Shown piece by piece: positions 42,705-53,987 of a stretch of 64,000 bases of DNA (the stretch's first letter is position 1; every line of letters begins with the position of its first letter). Source of the DNA: Prionace glauca (Eukaryota; Chordata; Chondrichthyes; Carcharhiniformes; Carcharhinidae). Position numbers and translations under genes: made by a program. The stretch lies in contig CM075760.1 of assembly GCA_037974335.1 (NCBI GenBank), positions 60,456,515 through 60,520,514 on the forward strand, in the 5' to 3' direction. The notes below the pieces were generated by a model. It did no database searches. It was not told the DNA's origin and saw nothing but the letters and a program-made list of their open reading frames with translations.

Positions 42705-44655
42705 ACTCTCTCACCCTCACCCTCACTCACTCACTCACCCTCAATCTCTCGTCCTCACTCAAATAACTTCACTCACTCACCCTCAATCTCTCATCCTCAC
42801 TCAAACAACTTCACTCACTCACCCTCACTTACCCACCTTCCCTCACTGACACACTCTCACTCACTCACCCTCATTCACTCACACTCAATCTCTCATCCTC
42901 ACTCAAAGATCTTCACTCACTCACCTTATCTTACCTACCTTCCCTCTCTGGCACACTCTCTCACTCACTCTCCCTCATTCACTCACCCTCACTCACTCAT
43001 CCACAATCACTCACCCTTACTTACTCATTCTCATTCACGCTTACTCACTCGTCCTCACTCACTCACCCTTGCTCACTCATCCACCCTCCCACACACTCCC
43101 TCACACTCACTCATCCGCACTCACTCACCCTTACTCACTCACCCTTACTCACACATTCTCAACCGCCCTCACGCACTGACCCTCACGCACCCGCCCTCAC
43201 ACACTCGCCCTCACACACCCGCCCTCACACACTCGCCCTCACACACTCGCCCTCACACACTCGCCCTCACACACTCAATGATCCTGTTTCACCCTGAGTC
43301 ACTCACCCTCACACACTCACTCACTCACTCACCATGTTCGCTCACTCACTCTCACCCATTCTCACTCACTCACCCATTCAACTTCACTCGTTCACTCAAA
43401 CACACGCCCTGACTCACTCATCCTCACGCCCTCACACACTCATTATCTCACTCAATCTCATCCATCCTCACTCACTCACTCACCCACACTCACCCACAAG
43501 CACTCATTCAACCTCACTCGTTCAACCTCAATCACACACCCTGCCTCACTCATTCTCACACCCTCACTGACTCATTCATATTCACTCACTCTCACACCCT
43601 CAGTCACGCAACCACATTCACTCACTCACTCACATTCACTCACCCTCACGCACTCACCCTCACGCGCCCTCATTAACTCACTGTCACTGAGCCACCCACA
43701 CTCATCCACCATCACTCACTCAACCTCACTCACTAAACCTCACTCACTGACTTAGACCCTCAGTCAGTCACTATCATTCATACTCACCTTCATTCACTCA
43801 TCCCACTAATCCACCCTGACTCATCCTGTCTCAATCACTCTCACTCACTCATTCCAGTAATCCACCCTCACTCACCCAGTCTCACTCACTCTCACTCACC
43901 CTCACTCACTCACCCCATTCTCTCAGACTCACTCACTCACCCCACTTACCCACCCTCACTCATCCAGTCTCACTCACTCTCGCTCACACTCACTTACCTA
44001 CCCTCCCTCAATCACCCAGACTCACCCCCACAGACTCAAGCTCAATGACCCTCTCTCTGTCTCTCTCTCACTTACGCCACCTCACCCACTCAAACTCACG
44101 CACCGACCTTCACTCACATACCCTCACATACTCATAATCACTCAACATCACGCACCCTAACCCACAAATCCTCAGTCACTCATCCTCATTCAAACACCTT
44201 CACTCACTCACCCTCACTCTCCCACTCATCCACATTCATTCTCCCTCACACACCACCCTCAATAACACACTCTGACTCACTCACTCTCACCCCTGACTTA
44301 CACAGTTACATTCACTCCCACATCCTCATTCAATCAATCTCACTCACTTTCACTCACCCACCTCCACTAACCTTCAACATCCTCACTCACACTCCCTCAT
44401 TCTTTCAATCTTGCTTACCTACACTCATCCAGCCACCTTCGCTCACATTCAGCCACCTTCACTCACACACCCTCATTTACTCACGCTCTCTCACCCTCAC
44501 CCACACTTACTCACCCTCAATCACTCATCCTCACTCAAAGAACTTCACTCACTCACCCTCACTTACCCACCTTCCTTCACACATCACTCATCCACTCTGA
44601 CTCATTTAATCACTCACCCTCACACACTCACATTCTCTCACTCACACTCACTGAA
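42705..44655 (+). repeat. 1.9-kb CTCA-rich pyrimidine tract
   Basis: Imperfect repeats of CACTCACTCACCCTCACTCA with local higher-order units (for example CGCCCTCACACACT five times about 43190-43275). The plus strand is almost free of G. It abuts the purine-rich tract that follows, giving a sharp reversal of strand composition. Confidence 0.95.
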
Positions 44656-44679
44656 TCTATGTGGGGAGGGCCTGCAACG

Positions 44680-45470
44680 AGAGAGAAGAAAGATCTCAAG
44701 TGGCAGTTTGGTGTTCAAAGGTGGGGGCTGCCCTGGGAGTGCAGAGAGCTGGAGGGAATCTCTGGGGGCTCGGGGACAGGGACAATGGCAAAGAGTCAGG
44801 GGAGAACAGGAGGCGGGGGAAAGGACAGAGAGCCGGGGTGGGGGGAGGGCAGAGAGCCAGGGGAAACAGCAGAGAGCTGGGGGAAGGGCAGAGAAGCGGG
44901 GGAAAGGGTCCACAGCCGGGGAACAGGGCGGAAAGTCAGGGGAAAATACGGAGAGAGAGGGGAAAGGACAGGGAGCAGGGGAAAGGGCAGAGAGACCAGT
45001 GAAAGGGAAGAGAGCTGAAAGAAAGGGCAGAGAGATGGGGAAAAGTGTAGAAAGACCAGGGAAAGGGGAGAGAACCAGGAAAAAGGGCGGGGAGGCACAG
45101 AAAAGGGCAGGGAGGAAGGAGAAAGGGCAGAGAGCCGAGGGAAAGGGCAGAGAGCCCAGGGGAAAGGGCAGGAGAGTCAGGGGGAAAGCTCAGAGAGCTG
45201 GGGGGGAGGAGAAAGAGGGGAGGGAGCAGGGACAGAGGGCAGAGAGCTGAGGGACAGTGTGGGGGGGTGAGGGAAAGAACAGAGAGCCGGGGGAGAGGAC
45301 ACAGAGCTGGAGGGAAGTGTAGAGGGCCAGGTGGAAATACAGAGAGCCGGATAAAAGGGGAAAAGAGCCACCGTGAAAGTCAGAGACCCAGGGGAAGGGC
45401 AAAGAGCTGGGGAAATGGGCAGAGGGCGGGTGATGGATGGCGGAGTGAGGAGGTTCAGAATAGAGCTAGC
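44680..45470 (+). repeat. Purine-rich GAGCT/GGGG repeat tract, switch-region-like
   Basis: Imperfect units of about 20-25 bp around GGGGAAAGGGCAGAGAGC. The coding strand is G-rich and C-poor. AGCT, the preferred target of AID, occurs at least nine times, for example at 44747, 44875, 45013, 45187, 45196, 45245, 45305, 45405 and 45465, usually as GAGCTG followed by G runs. It lies in the J-C intron about 1 kb before CH1, the place where mammals carry the switch region Smu, and shares its GAGCT/GGGG vocabulary. Function as a recombination target is inferred. The long frames through it (up to 279 codons) are repeat artefacts. Confidence 0.75.
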
Positions 45471-45758
45471 ACCACAATCGGCTCATCTGTAATCTCAGTG
45501 AATGATGGAGGAGACTTCAGGGCCCGAATGGGAAACTCTTACTATTAATGTATGATCCGTCAATGAGTCAATGTTGGATTTATTGGAATTAATAATCACA
45601 TTTAGAATTTCCTGATCATTCTGTAAGTATTCATTCCGGAGGTATTTTTGAAGCAAAGTTACTAATCTCCGTTTTGTGGATTGAGAGGCAGTGAGTTGGA
45701 GAGAGGAAGGGACATCAATCAGTTTGAACACAGGCAATTTCCAAAACTAGTGTGGAGA

Positions 45759-45900
45759 TGCCGGAGTGAGGTTGGTGTGGGCACAGTAAGGATTCCCACA
45801 ACACCAGGTTAAAGTCCAACAGGGTTATTTGGAATCACAAACTGTTGGAGCTCCCTCATCAAGTGAGTGGATAGTCTGAATGAAGGGAGAACTTCTTCAT
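45759..45900 (+). repeat. Short interspersed repeat
   Basis: TGTGGAGATGCCGGAGTGAG, then CACAACACCAGGTTAAAGTC and CTCATCAAGTGAGTGG. Same family as 783-893 and 59525-59660; this copy has the more complete start. Confidence 0.7.
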
Positions 45901-46204
45901 CACAAAGTGTTTTTGTTTGAGAAATAAACAGCGGTTCATCACACACTGCTGCTGTTGAGAAATAAATAGTTGCTGCAATAATTGAGAAATTTTTTGCTGT
46001 TCTCTGTTAATCCAATGAATGACATGTCATTGTGAGACTAACAGAATGTGTTTTTTTCTTCCTAATTTGATAGAAGTGGAGACAGCGATATGAGTTTCTA
46101 CAGAGATGACAATTCCCAAATGATAGAAGTAACATCATCTCAAAAGCGGATGAAAGATTTAATCGGGAAAAATTAGGGATAAGTTCATAATTCTAATCAA
46201 TGTT

Positions 46205-46370
46205 TGAGATAGAAACATAGAAAATAGAAGCTGAAGTTGGCCATTCGGCCCTTGGAGCCTACTCCGCCATTCACTTTGGTCAGAGCTCATCACTATCCTG
46301 ATCACACCTACGACCCATGTCCCTTCATCCCTTTAACACCAAGACCTATATCTAATATAGAAACCTATTT
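46205..46370 (-). repeat. LINE 3' fragment just before CH1
   Basis: GATAGAAACATAGAAAATAG, GCCCTTGGAGCCTACTCCGC and CCCATGTCCCTTCATCCC are LINE 3'-end wording. It ends about 70 bp before the CH1 acceptor. Confidence 0.7.
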
Positions 46371-46438
46371 GTAACAATATGTTTGTTGACTTAATAAACG
46401 CAAGAGTCTAACTTGTTCACTTGGCTATTCTTTCCCAG

Positions 46439-46738
46439 CGACATCGTCTCCGCCCAATCTCTACGGCCTGGTCTCCCCCTGTCAGCAACAGAACTCCGAC
46501 GGCTCCATCACCTTCGGATGTTTAGCGATGGATTACTCTCCAGATGTTTCCAAACTGACCTGGAAGAAAAATGGGCAAACGGTCCCCAGTGGGTTTAAGA
46601 CTTACCCATCAGTGAGAAACACGAAAGGAACCTACACCCTGAGCAGCCAGTTAACCATCAGCGACTCAGCGGGAGAATGTCCCAGAATTGACTGTGAGGT
46701 TCGACACATGAGCACAGTCAAGAGCGTTAAAATGCGAT
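46439..46738 (+). CDS. IgM heavy chain constant exon CH1
   Basis: Acceptor TTTCCCAG; reads (G)CG ACA TCG, A-T-S-S-P-P-N-L-Y-G-L-V-S-P-C, and ends at donor GTAAGT after C-G-A-T, phase 1 at both ends, 300 bp. The domain has the Ig-fold cysteines (F-G-C-L-A and I-D-C-E-V) and Trp (L-T-W-K-K). The additional Cys in L-V-S-P-C-Q-Q-Q sits where mammalian IgM CH1 has the Cys that bonds the light chain. One further Cys (G-E-C-P-R) precedes the second fold Cys. CH1 pairs with the light chain. Confidence 0.97.
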
Positions 46739-46869
46739 GTAAGTGTTGTGGAGCTTGGGGAAAACAGAAACACTGGGGTTAACATGTAGGGCCTTGGTTA
46801 TAACTCATTTAAATAGATGTGCACAATCTGGCCCTTTGGATTGGTCCAGTTAGTGTCTATTGACTGCAA

Positions 46870-47110
46870 ATGAGTTAGAACATAGAACATAGACCATTAC
46901 AGCGCAGTACAGGCCCTTCGGCCCTCGATGTTGCGCCGATCAGTGGAACCAATCTCATGACCCTCTAACCTAAACTATTCCAATGTTATCCATATGCCTA
47001 TCCACTGACCATTTGAACGCCCTTAAAGTTGGCGAGTCCACAATGCTGCAGACAGGGCCTTCCAAGCCCTTACTACCCTCTGTTGACAAAAGTTTAATTG
47101 ATCCACATCT
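46870..47110 (-). repeat. LINE 3' end in the CH1-CH2 intron
   Basis: AGAACATAGAACATAGACCA, GGCCCTTCGGCCCTCGATGT and GTTGCGCCGATCAGTGG are the 3' end of the subfamily also seen at 61169-62007. It stops about 40 bp before the CH2 acceptor. Confidence 0.88.
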
Positions 47111-47149
47111 TCTGCAGGAAATGACTGATCTGTTTTTTTTTTCCTCAAG

Positions 47150-47464
47150 GCCCTGAGTCTGAGATCCCTCCAACAGTTATCCTCACCGTGAGTTCCAGTG
47201 AAGAAATCTCACACAGGAAATTCGCAATCATCGTCTGTTCAATCATCGATTTCCAGCCAGGGTCAATGGAAGTGAGTTGGCTGAAGAATGGGGAACCCAC
47301 GCATTCAGGAATTGTCACCTCTTCCCCCTGTGAAGTGAACGGGAACTTCTCGGCCAGCAGTCGGTTGACAGTCTCCGCTGGGGAATGGTTCAGCAAAGCG
47401 GTCTATACCTGCCAGGTCACTCACCAAGGACACATTCAGAGTCTGAACATCAGCGCATCTCAGG
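47150..47464 (+). CDS. IgM heavy chain constant exon CH2
   Basis: Acceptor after a long T run (CCTCAAG), reading (T)GC then [13 protein letters not shown]; donor CAGG then GTAAGA; 315 bp, phase 1 at both ends. Ig-fold Cys residues are in I-I-V-C-S-I and Y-T-C-Q-V, Trp in V-S-W-L-K. Two N-glycosylation sites are visible (N-F-S and N-I-S). A Cys in S-S-P-C-E-V is outside the core pair and could bond chains together. The track frame running to 47748 reads through the donor into the intron and is not coding beyond 47464. Confidence 0.97.
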
Positions 47465-47639
47465 GTAAGATACTCAAACACAGGACAACATATATCATTC
47501 TGATGTTAATCAGAATTAGGGATCTATTAAAGTTGGTACAAAGCATTGAACAACTTGTAAGTTATTGCCATGTAGTTTGCTGCATTAGGACAATATCTCA
47601 TTCAGAATTTCATCAGAAAAACAATTTTTTGTTATCCCT

Positions 47640-47935
47640 TCCTGAGATGTGCATTTATTTCCCAAACCTGAGGGCACTGAAGTGTCACTCACGTTGCTGT
47701 GAATCTGGAGTCACATGCATGCCAGGCCAGATAAAGACAGCAGGTTGATTTTGGTAAGGAACATTTGTGAACTAGGAGGGGTTTTACAGCAATAGCTTCA
47801 TGAGAACCATTTCAACTTTTAATTATAGATGTTTACAAAATTCAAATTTCATATTTGCAATGATGGGATTCGAATCTGTGTCCCCAGAGTCTTGCCCGAG
47901 GTTATAAGTCCATTGACAACACCATATGCCACAGC
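47640..47935 (-). repeat. SINE-like repeat in the CH2-CH3 intron
   Basis: GAGGGCACTGAAGTGTCACT, GAATCTGGAGTCACATGCAT and GGGATTCGAATCTGTGTCCC match the element split by the LINE at 21990-25335. The right end holds the complement of a tRNA B-box. This copy shows the undisturbed order. Confidence 0.8.
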
Positions 47936-48380
47936 CTCCACTTAAAAGAGTGCCCCCTTTCGGTTTGAAGCAATATAGTGAGTGAGGTGGCTTTGATGTC
48001 AGCTTGTTCCTGAGACAGCTGGTAAACTTTGGAGAGACAGTAGGTGTGAGAATGTTTCATAGGTCACAGCACAAGGGTAAAATATTAGAAAGTGCATCCA
48101 CCCGATTTATAAACCAACGGTCAGTGCTTTTTCCCTGAGTTCAGGATGGTGTGTTTGTTTGGGAATTCTCCAATTCTGATTCATGGAAATGTTACCGCTG
48201 CTCCAATATTTAATACAGGGAATGATTCCATACAGCAAGCTGGCTTCCCATTCGCCATGGAAGGTGAAAGGCGAGAGTTAGAGATTGATATATTGAAGGC
48301 GACTTTGTCTCCTTCCGGCTGAAGACTGCTGTCCTGCTTCTGAAGGGAAACTGGGGCTCATTTTCATTTCTCATTCACAG

Positions 48381-48689
48381 ATCCTCCCCTGTGCCTTGAT
48401 ACCACAGTGAAGATACAGCCACCACCAATAGAACAGGTCTTACTGGAGGCGACCGCGACCTTAACCTGTATCATTTCTAATGCTCCTCATGGCGTTAACG
48501 TGTCCTGGATCCGAGACAGGAAGTATTTGAAATCAGAGATTGCCGAAAAGCCCGGAGCGGATCGTGACAGCGTGATCAGCAAATTAAGCATCTCCACACA
48601 AGCCTGGCTGAGTGCGGCTGTGTTTGAGTGCGTGGTGAGCCATCAGGATCTGCCGACTCCTCTAAGAACATCTATCCACAAGGAAACAG
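48381..48689 (+). CDS. IgM heavy chain constant exon CH3
   Basis: Acceptor TTCACAG; (G)AT then [12 protein letters not shown]; donor ACAG then GTGAGC; 309 bp, phase 1 at both ends. Fold cysteines are in L-T-C-I-I and F-E-C-V-V, Trp in V-S-W-I-R. The Cys in P-P-L-C-L-D lies at the N-terminal edge and is a candidate inter-heavy-chain bond. One N-glycosylation site (N-V-S) directly precedes the Trp. The LTCIISN and VVSHQDLP motifs are typical of the IgM third constant domain. Confidence 0.97.
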
Positions 48690-48754
48690 GTGAGCTGAGA
48701 GATTGAAGCAATACATGTAGGGTCAATGGCAGGGTTCTGAGCAATGTAGAGGAA

Positions 48755-49315
48755 CAGGGAGATCCCTGGGGTTCATATCCACAGATCTCTAAAGGTTGCC
48801 ACTCAAGTGGATCGAGCCGTGAAGAAGGCTTAAAGTGTGTTAGTGTTTATTAACAGGGGGTTTGAGTTTAAGAGCCGTGGGGTTATACTGCAAGTGTACA
48901 GGGCCTTGCTGAGACCACATTTGGAATATTGTGTGCAGTTCTAGTCACCTCATTATAAGAAGGATGTGGAAGCATTGGAGAGAGTGCAGAGGAGATTTAC
49001 CAGGATGCTGCCTGGTTTGGAGGGTAGGTCTTATTAGGAAAGGTTGAGGGAGCTGGGGCTTTTCTCCTTAGAGCGGAGGAGGATGAGAGGCGAACTCTCC
49101 TGAACTAAACGACTCTGGGCCGATTGATATTTTTCTGGGGAGTTTGATGTGTTGATGAGTGAAAAGTGAACTGTAGGCGATGTTATTGGGTTTAGATTGA
49201 AGAAGAAGGGAGGAGCCTGATGTGGAGCATCAAAAACCAGAAAACCAAAAAGAAAAAGTAGATCAGTTGGGCCGAATGGCCTGATTCTGTGCTGTAAACG
49301 TTCTGAAGCTTTCCA
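48755..49315 (+). repeat. CR1-type LINE fragment in the CH3-CH4 intron
   Basis: ACCACATTTGGAATATTGTG, GTGCAGAGGAGATTTACCAG and GAGCGGAGGAGGATGAGAGG are the ORF2 C-terminal region; the 3' end is GGGCCGAATGGCCTGATTCT near 49280. A piece between about 49095 and 49260 is not LINE-like, so it is interrupted. Confidence 0.8.
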
Positions 49316-49494
49316 CTCTGCCCCCTCCTGAGTTATTTGAGAAAACAATTGTGTTCACCTCCCCTCCATGCTGCAAATCAAAAATGGGAAGAGTTAAAAT
49401 CAGAAAGGAAGCACATTTTCCTGAGATTTAACCTGTGGTTTCATTGTCTCCAGAATTCTCCAGTTTATTGACGTTTATTGTACATTTTCTGCAG

Positions 49495-49886
49495 ATCCAA
49501 ATCCGCGGGAACCGGTCGTCTCTGTCCTCCTGCCCTCGGCAGAAGACGTCTCCGCTCAGAGTTTCGTCTCCCTCAGCTGCTTAGTGAGAGGTTTCTCCCC
49601 CCGAGAGATCTTCGTCAAGTGGACCGTCAACGACAAGCCGGTGAATCCCGGGAACTACAGGAACACCGAGGTGGTGGCGGAGAACGGCGATAGCTCCTTC
49701 TTCATGTACAGCCTGTTATCCATTGCAGCAGAGGAATGGTCCAGTGGCGCATCTTACTCTTGTGTGGTGGGACATGAAGCCATCCCCTTGAAGATCATCA
49801 ACAGAACAGTTGACAAATCCAGCGGTAAACCCAGTTTTGTGAACATTTCCCTTGCACTGATGGACACGGTTAATTCATGTCAATGA
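49495..49886 (+). CDS. IgM heavy chain constant exon CH4 with secretory tail
   Basis: Acceptor TTTTCTGCAG; (G)AT then [15 protein letters not shown]. Fold cysteines are in L-S-C-L-V and Y-S-C-V-V, Trp in V-K-W-T-V. After N-R-T-V-D-K-S-S the secreted form continues [15 protein letters not shown], ending N-S-C-Q and stop: the classic IgM tail with a glycosylation site and the penultimate Cys used for polymer formation. An internal donor (AGCG then GTAAAC, GT at 49825-49826) lets the membrane form skip the tail and splice to 53265. Secreted constant region totals 438 residues, as expected for a four-domain IgM. Confidence 0.98.
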
Positions 49887-49913
49887 GAGTCACTCACTTC
49901 CATTAAAAACTAC

Positions 49914-49928
49914 AATAAAAAGAATAAA
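49914..49928 (+). terminator. Poly(A) signals for secreted IgM mRNA
   Basis: Two AATAAA hexamers (49914-49919 and 49923-49928), 28 and 37 bp after the secretory stop. Confidence 0.88.
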
Positions 49929-49929
49929 A

Positions 49930-50990
49930 ACATTTTCCTCTAACGATCAATGAAATACCCAATTGTTTAATTGGTTGTTTTTCAGTTTTACTTCCATATC
50001 TTTGATTTTGAGTCAGATATTTTCATGTCTCGGACCCAACATTGTTGAACCAGTGCTCCCAGCGGAGATAGACACTGGGTCAGGGATAGAGTAGAGCACA
50101 TTCATTACAGGATTCTGCAAAATATCTTCACCGACTTTCCTCCCGCTGAGGGGAAAACACTCCGACATTTTTAACATGTCTGACACACAAACACAACATT
50201 TAGATCTCTGTGTCCCTGTTTCTCTCATTGACCACCTCTTTAAGCTACTGCACCGCACCCACTGGGAACTGAAGTGAGGGTCACACACAAAAAACATGGA
50301 GAAATATTCCCCCCATCGGATTGAGGGAGAGTGAAATTGTTAACATCCTGGATTCCCACTAACCCAGCAAAGAGAGGGGAGGAGCAGTAGTTAATCCATG
50401 TCCCAAAACTTCCTCAATGAAAAGAGGAGGAATGTCATTATTTAATCCACTCACCTCTACCTCCTCAGTGGTTAGAACCATCAGGGACATTGTATCACCG
50501 GGTCGGGAGAGGGAAACTCTGAGCTCACTCTCCTCCCTCTCCCGTGTTTGGAAGGGACCAATTCTCTACTATAAGGACCCAGTTGCCAACAGTACAAATT
50601 AGTTTCCGGTTTACTTGCTACAGATTTTGAAGTATCATTAACTTAATCATTGAAATATATCTGTATGAATGCAACATAATTTTAAAATTCTCAACACTCT
50701 TGTTCCTGTTAATCATCTGCTGGCATTGATTTCCCAGAATACAAATTTAAACAAGTCATAGATTCCTCCCCGGGTTTTAACTGTTCTGTCCCTGAGCTCT
50801 CTGAGATACATCAATCAATTATTTCATTCTCTCTCCTGATATCACTGTGCCCCTCACATAAAATACATTTCTCCAGCAAAACATTGAAAATATGTTCCAT
50901 TATTCGGGTTGTCTGGATCATATTCACTTCACTATAGTCGGTGAAACTTGGAGCAACAGTTAAAAAAATACACACACTGATAAAACTGCC
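49930..50990. other. CH4-TM intron, 5' part
   Basis: Unique-looking DNA, no exon or repeat family recognised. In membrane transcripts this is intronic; in secreted transcripts it lies beyond the poly(A) site. Confidence 0.5.
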
Positions 50991-50994
50991 CAAA

Positions 50995-52700
50995 ACTGTC
51001 ACAATTATACATACATACATAGGCGTACACACCCACACTCACACACTCACACAAACACTCATACACTCACTCTCACATACTCACACACTCACACACTCAC
51101 TCTCACACAGACACACTCACACACACGTACACACACACACACTCACACATACAGACACACTACACACTCACACACTCATTCACACACACACAAACACACA
51201 CGCATACACATACTCACTCTCACACACACACACTGACACACTACACACTCTCACATACACACACTCACACATACAGACACACTACACACTCACACACTCA
51301 TTCACACACTCACACACACATACACACACACGCACTCGCATACACACACACAGACACATGGACACAATTGCACAAATACACATACTCATACATATGCTCA
51401 CGAATACAGAATGTTAATATACACACACAAACGCATACACATGCTCCCACACACAGAAATATAGACAGGTACATTCAAATACAGACACAGAATCTCACAA
51501 ATATACAATAAACTCAAATACATACACAACAAAAACACATACATTCAGAAATACAAATGCACATTCATGGATCAGAAGAACACACAATATACGCACAAAC
51601 GAACTCAAACAAGCACGATCCCACAAATACACTAATGGACCACACACATACAAACAAATATACATGCATACACAAATACTCTCTCTCCCTTTCTCTTTCG
51701 CTCTCTCTGTCCCACACGCACCATCCACACACACACAAACACACACACACACACATGAATGCACAAGGGGGCAGACACCCGCACACAAAGACACGGACTT
51801 GTACAAGAAGGCACAAAACAAAACATGCACACAAATTATCAAATATGTACAAACGCCCGCAGAAACACATGCAAACACACAAGTACACACTTACCTAAAC
51901 ATACGTGACTAGGTACACAGACACAAACACAAACACATACATGTGTACACACAATACGGACAGATAACATGCATGCAGGTCCAAAACATACACAAACAGA
52001 TACACACACTTAAACAAATGCATGTTCTCACACGTTCACGCTGAAATGAATACAGATATAGAGACCCACAATGTTATACACATTATCACTTATACAGGGA
52101 AATACATGTAACAATATTAACACACTGCATATAGATAAACAGAGAGCAAAGCTTTTCACACAAACACGTGGATGCAAACATTTACATGCTCATACAGAAC
52201 AGAACACCACGGGACACAATACTACACATGGAAACACAGGTATATGCTGACACATTGTTAAAATAACTATCAACACGAATTTACATGCACTAACATGTTA
52301 ACAGATACACACACAAACACACGGAGGAACAGACACATACAGAAAGGGAAGGAAACATTACTCGAGTGACAGAAATTCACACAGTGAAATAGGCAGAAAC
52401 ACGAGCACACGTTAAGAGTGGCATTAATAAATATACAGAGATTTCACAATAATAGTCATATATCCATAATGTCTGAAGAATAAATTCTACAAATTATACA
52501 AATCATCCACAATGTCTGAAGAATAAGTTATGCACACAGACACACAACTACACAAATCAACAAACACAGACAAATTAATCCCTCATACACACAGATTAAC
52601 TCAGGACCAAAGATTAATGCAGCTCAAGAAGTGTTCACACACACACACACACACACACAGTCTCACACATACACACACGCACACAGACACACACACACAA
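50995..52700. repeat. CA-rich simple repeat tract in the CH4-TM intron
   Basis: ACACAC with interspersed TCACA, CATAC and AAACAC variants over 1.7 kb, densest at 51030-51360 and 52635-52705. All open frames through it are His/Thr or Val/Cys artefacts. Confidence 0.93.
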
Positions 52701-53264
52701 TCTTAAATATAAACGGCAGGTAAATGATGAAAGTAAAATTTAAGTGTGAATTTGAATGGACATACACACCGACAACTATCCCAATTCTCAAAACACCGCC
52801 AAACACGTTGAGAAACTGAATTAAGCTCCTGATTTACTAAACATTTCCACTGTAAATAAGCAAAGATTGGAAATTACATCCCAGATCTTAAACAGCAGCA
52901 TTCATAGTTTACAGATCAATCACCATCTGTGGAAACAATCATTGACAGGGGAATGTTCCTCCAGATCAGTCAGAACATTCTTCAATAAGCGTTCGTGGCA
53001 AATAGTTCAAAATGAACTGATTCTCAAGAAAACATCTACAGTGCTTTCTGACATGGACTCTCCAAGGAATACCAATAAGGATCAGGTGTGAAAATAGTTA
53101 TGGAGATCTGTTACTGAGTGTCCTGAATTTAACAGGAGAAATACATTGAAAATTAAACATGAGAATGAATGAACAGTTTATGAAGGAGAAGAGGGAAAAG
53201 AAAACAATGAGATTCCCTGGATAAATAAAGTAATCTAATTTCATTTCCTGGTCTCCGCCCCCAG

Positions 53265-53392
53265 ACTCCACCGACCGCATCTGGATTGAAGACAGTGAGG
53301 ATGATAACAGCAACATCTGGACAACCGCTTCCACATTCATCGTCCTGTTCTTCCTGAGCATTTTCTACAGCACTGCCGTCACTCTGGTGAAG
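53265..53392 (+). CDS. IgM membrane exon TM1
   Basis: Acceptor CCCCCAG; (G)AC then [16 protein letters not shown], an acidic extracellular linker, followed by the transmembrane helix [20 protein letters not shown], then A-V-T-L-V-K. The donor is AAG then GTGAGA, phase 0. The polar face of Ser/Thr/Tyr is the feature that lets B-cell receptor chains assemble with the signalling subunits. The donor inside CH4 joins it in phase. Confidence 0.97.
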
Positions 53393-53526
53393 GTGAGATG
53401 ATTCAATTCACTCACATTTCAAACTGGCAGAATGGATTTGAAAAATCTCTCAATGTTTCACTGATTAAAAACATTAATGTCCCGCATCAGAAACATCTGC
53501 TTCAATATTGTCTCTTTATTTTACAG

Positions 53527-53535
53527 ATCAAATGA
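53527..53535 (+). CDS. IgM membrane exon TM2 (last two codons and stop)
   Basis: Acceptor TTTTACAG then ATC AAA TGA, giving the cytoplasmic end V-K-I-K. The very short K-x-K cytoplasmic tail is characteristic of membrane IgM. The membrane constant region adds to 463 residues in frame. Confidence 0.95.
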   Translation: MK

Positions 53536-53981
53536 TGGGTTCAATTTTGGACGCTGAAGATTTCCCTCAGCTGATTATAAAGATTTGTGAATGGCTCCAA
53601 TACAATATCTGCTCTCGGTGAATCTATCAGTAAATTTCTCTCAGTTTATCATTCTGGATCTGTAACTGAGGCAACATTAGACATTATTTCAGTTTTCAGT
53701 GTGAAAAGTACGAGTTTTTTTGTTATAATGTTATTGTGGTTAATAGTTTCCCCCCTGGTTTAAAATTAATGTATAAATAATTTCTCATTCCTTATTCACC
53801 TTTGTTAATCCCTCTTTCTATTAATGATCTGTATTCTCTTTCTGTTGTATGTAACAGATGTACAAATATTGACGGATTCTCTGTACATGTCTCCTGTTCT
53901 GAATGTGAACCTCGATCGCTATGTTCACTTTCATAACTCTAAAAAGAACAATTTCGCTGTAAAATATTCTCTGAATTTTTA

Positions 53982-53987
53982 AATAAA
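53982..53987 (+). terminator. Poly(A) signal for membrane IgM mRNA
   Basis: AATAAA 447 bp after the TM2 stop; the nearest good candidate for the end of membrane transcripts. Confidence 0.75.

Noticed and set aside
44411-45250. A 279-codon open frame and overlapping frames up to 45548
   Set aside because: They lie in CTCA and GA repeats; the peptides are only His/Leu/Ser or Arg/Glu/Gly/Lys strings, with no splice or start context.
47465-47748. CH2 frame extending 95 codons further
   Set aside because: A consensus donor (GTAAGA) at 47465 ends the exon and the extension lacks any Ig motif.
50941-51912. Several open frames of 80-158 codons on both strands
   Set aside because: All are translations of CA-type simple repeats inside the CH4-TM intron.
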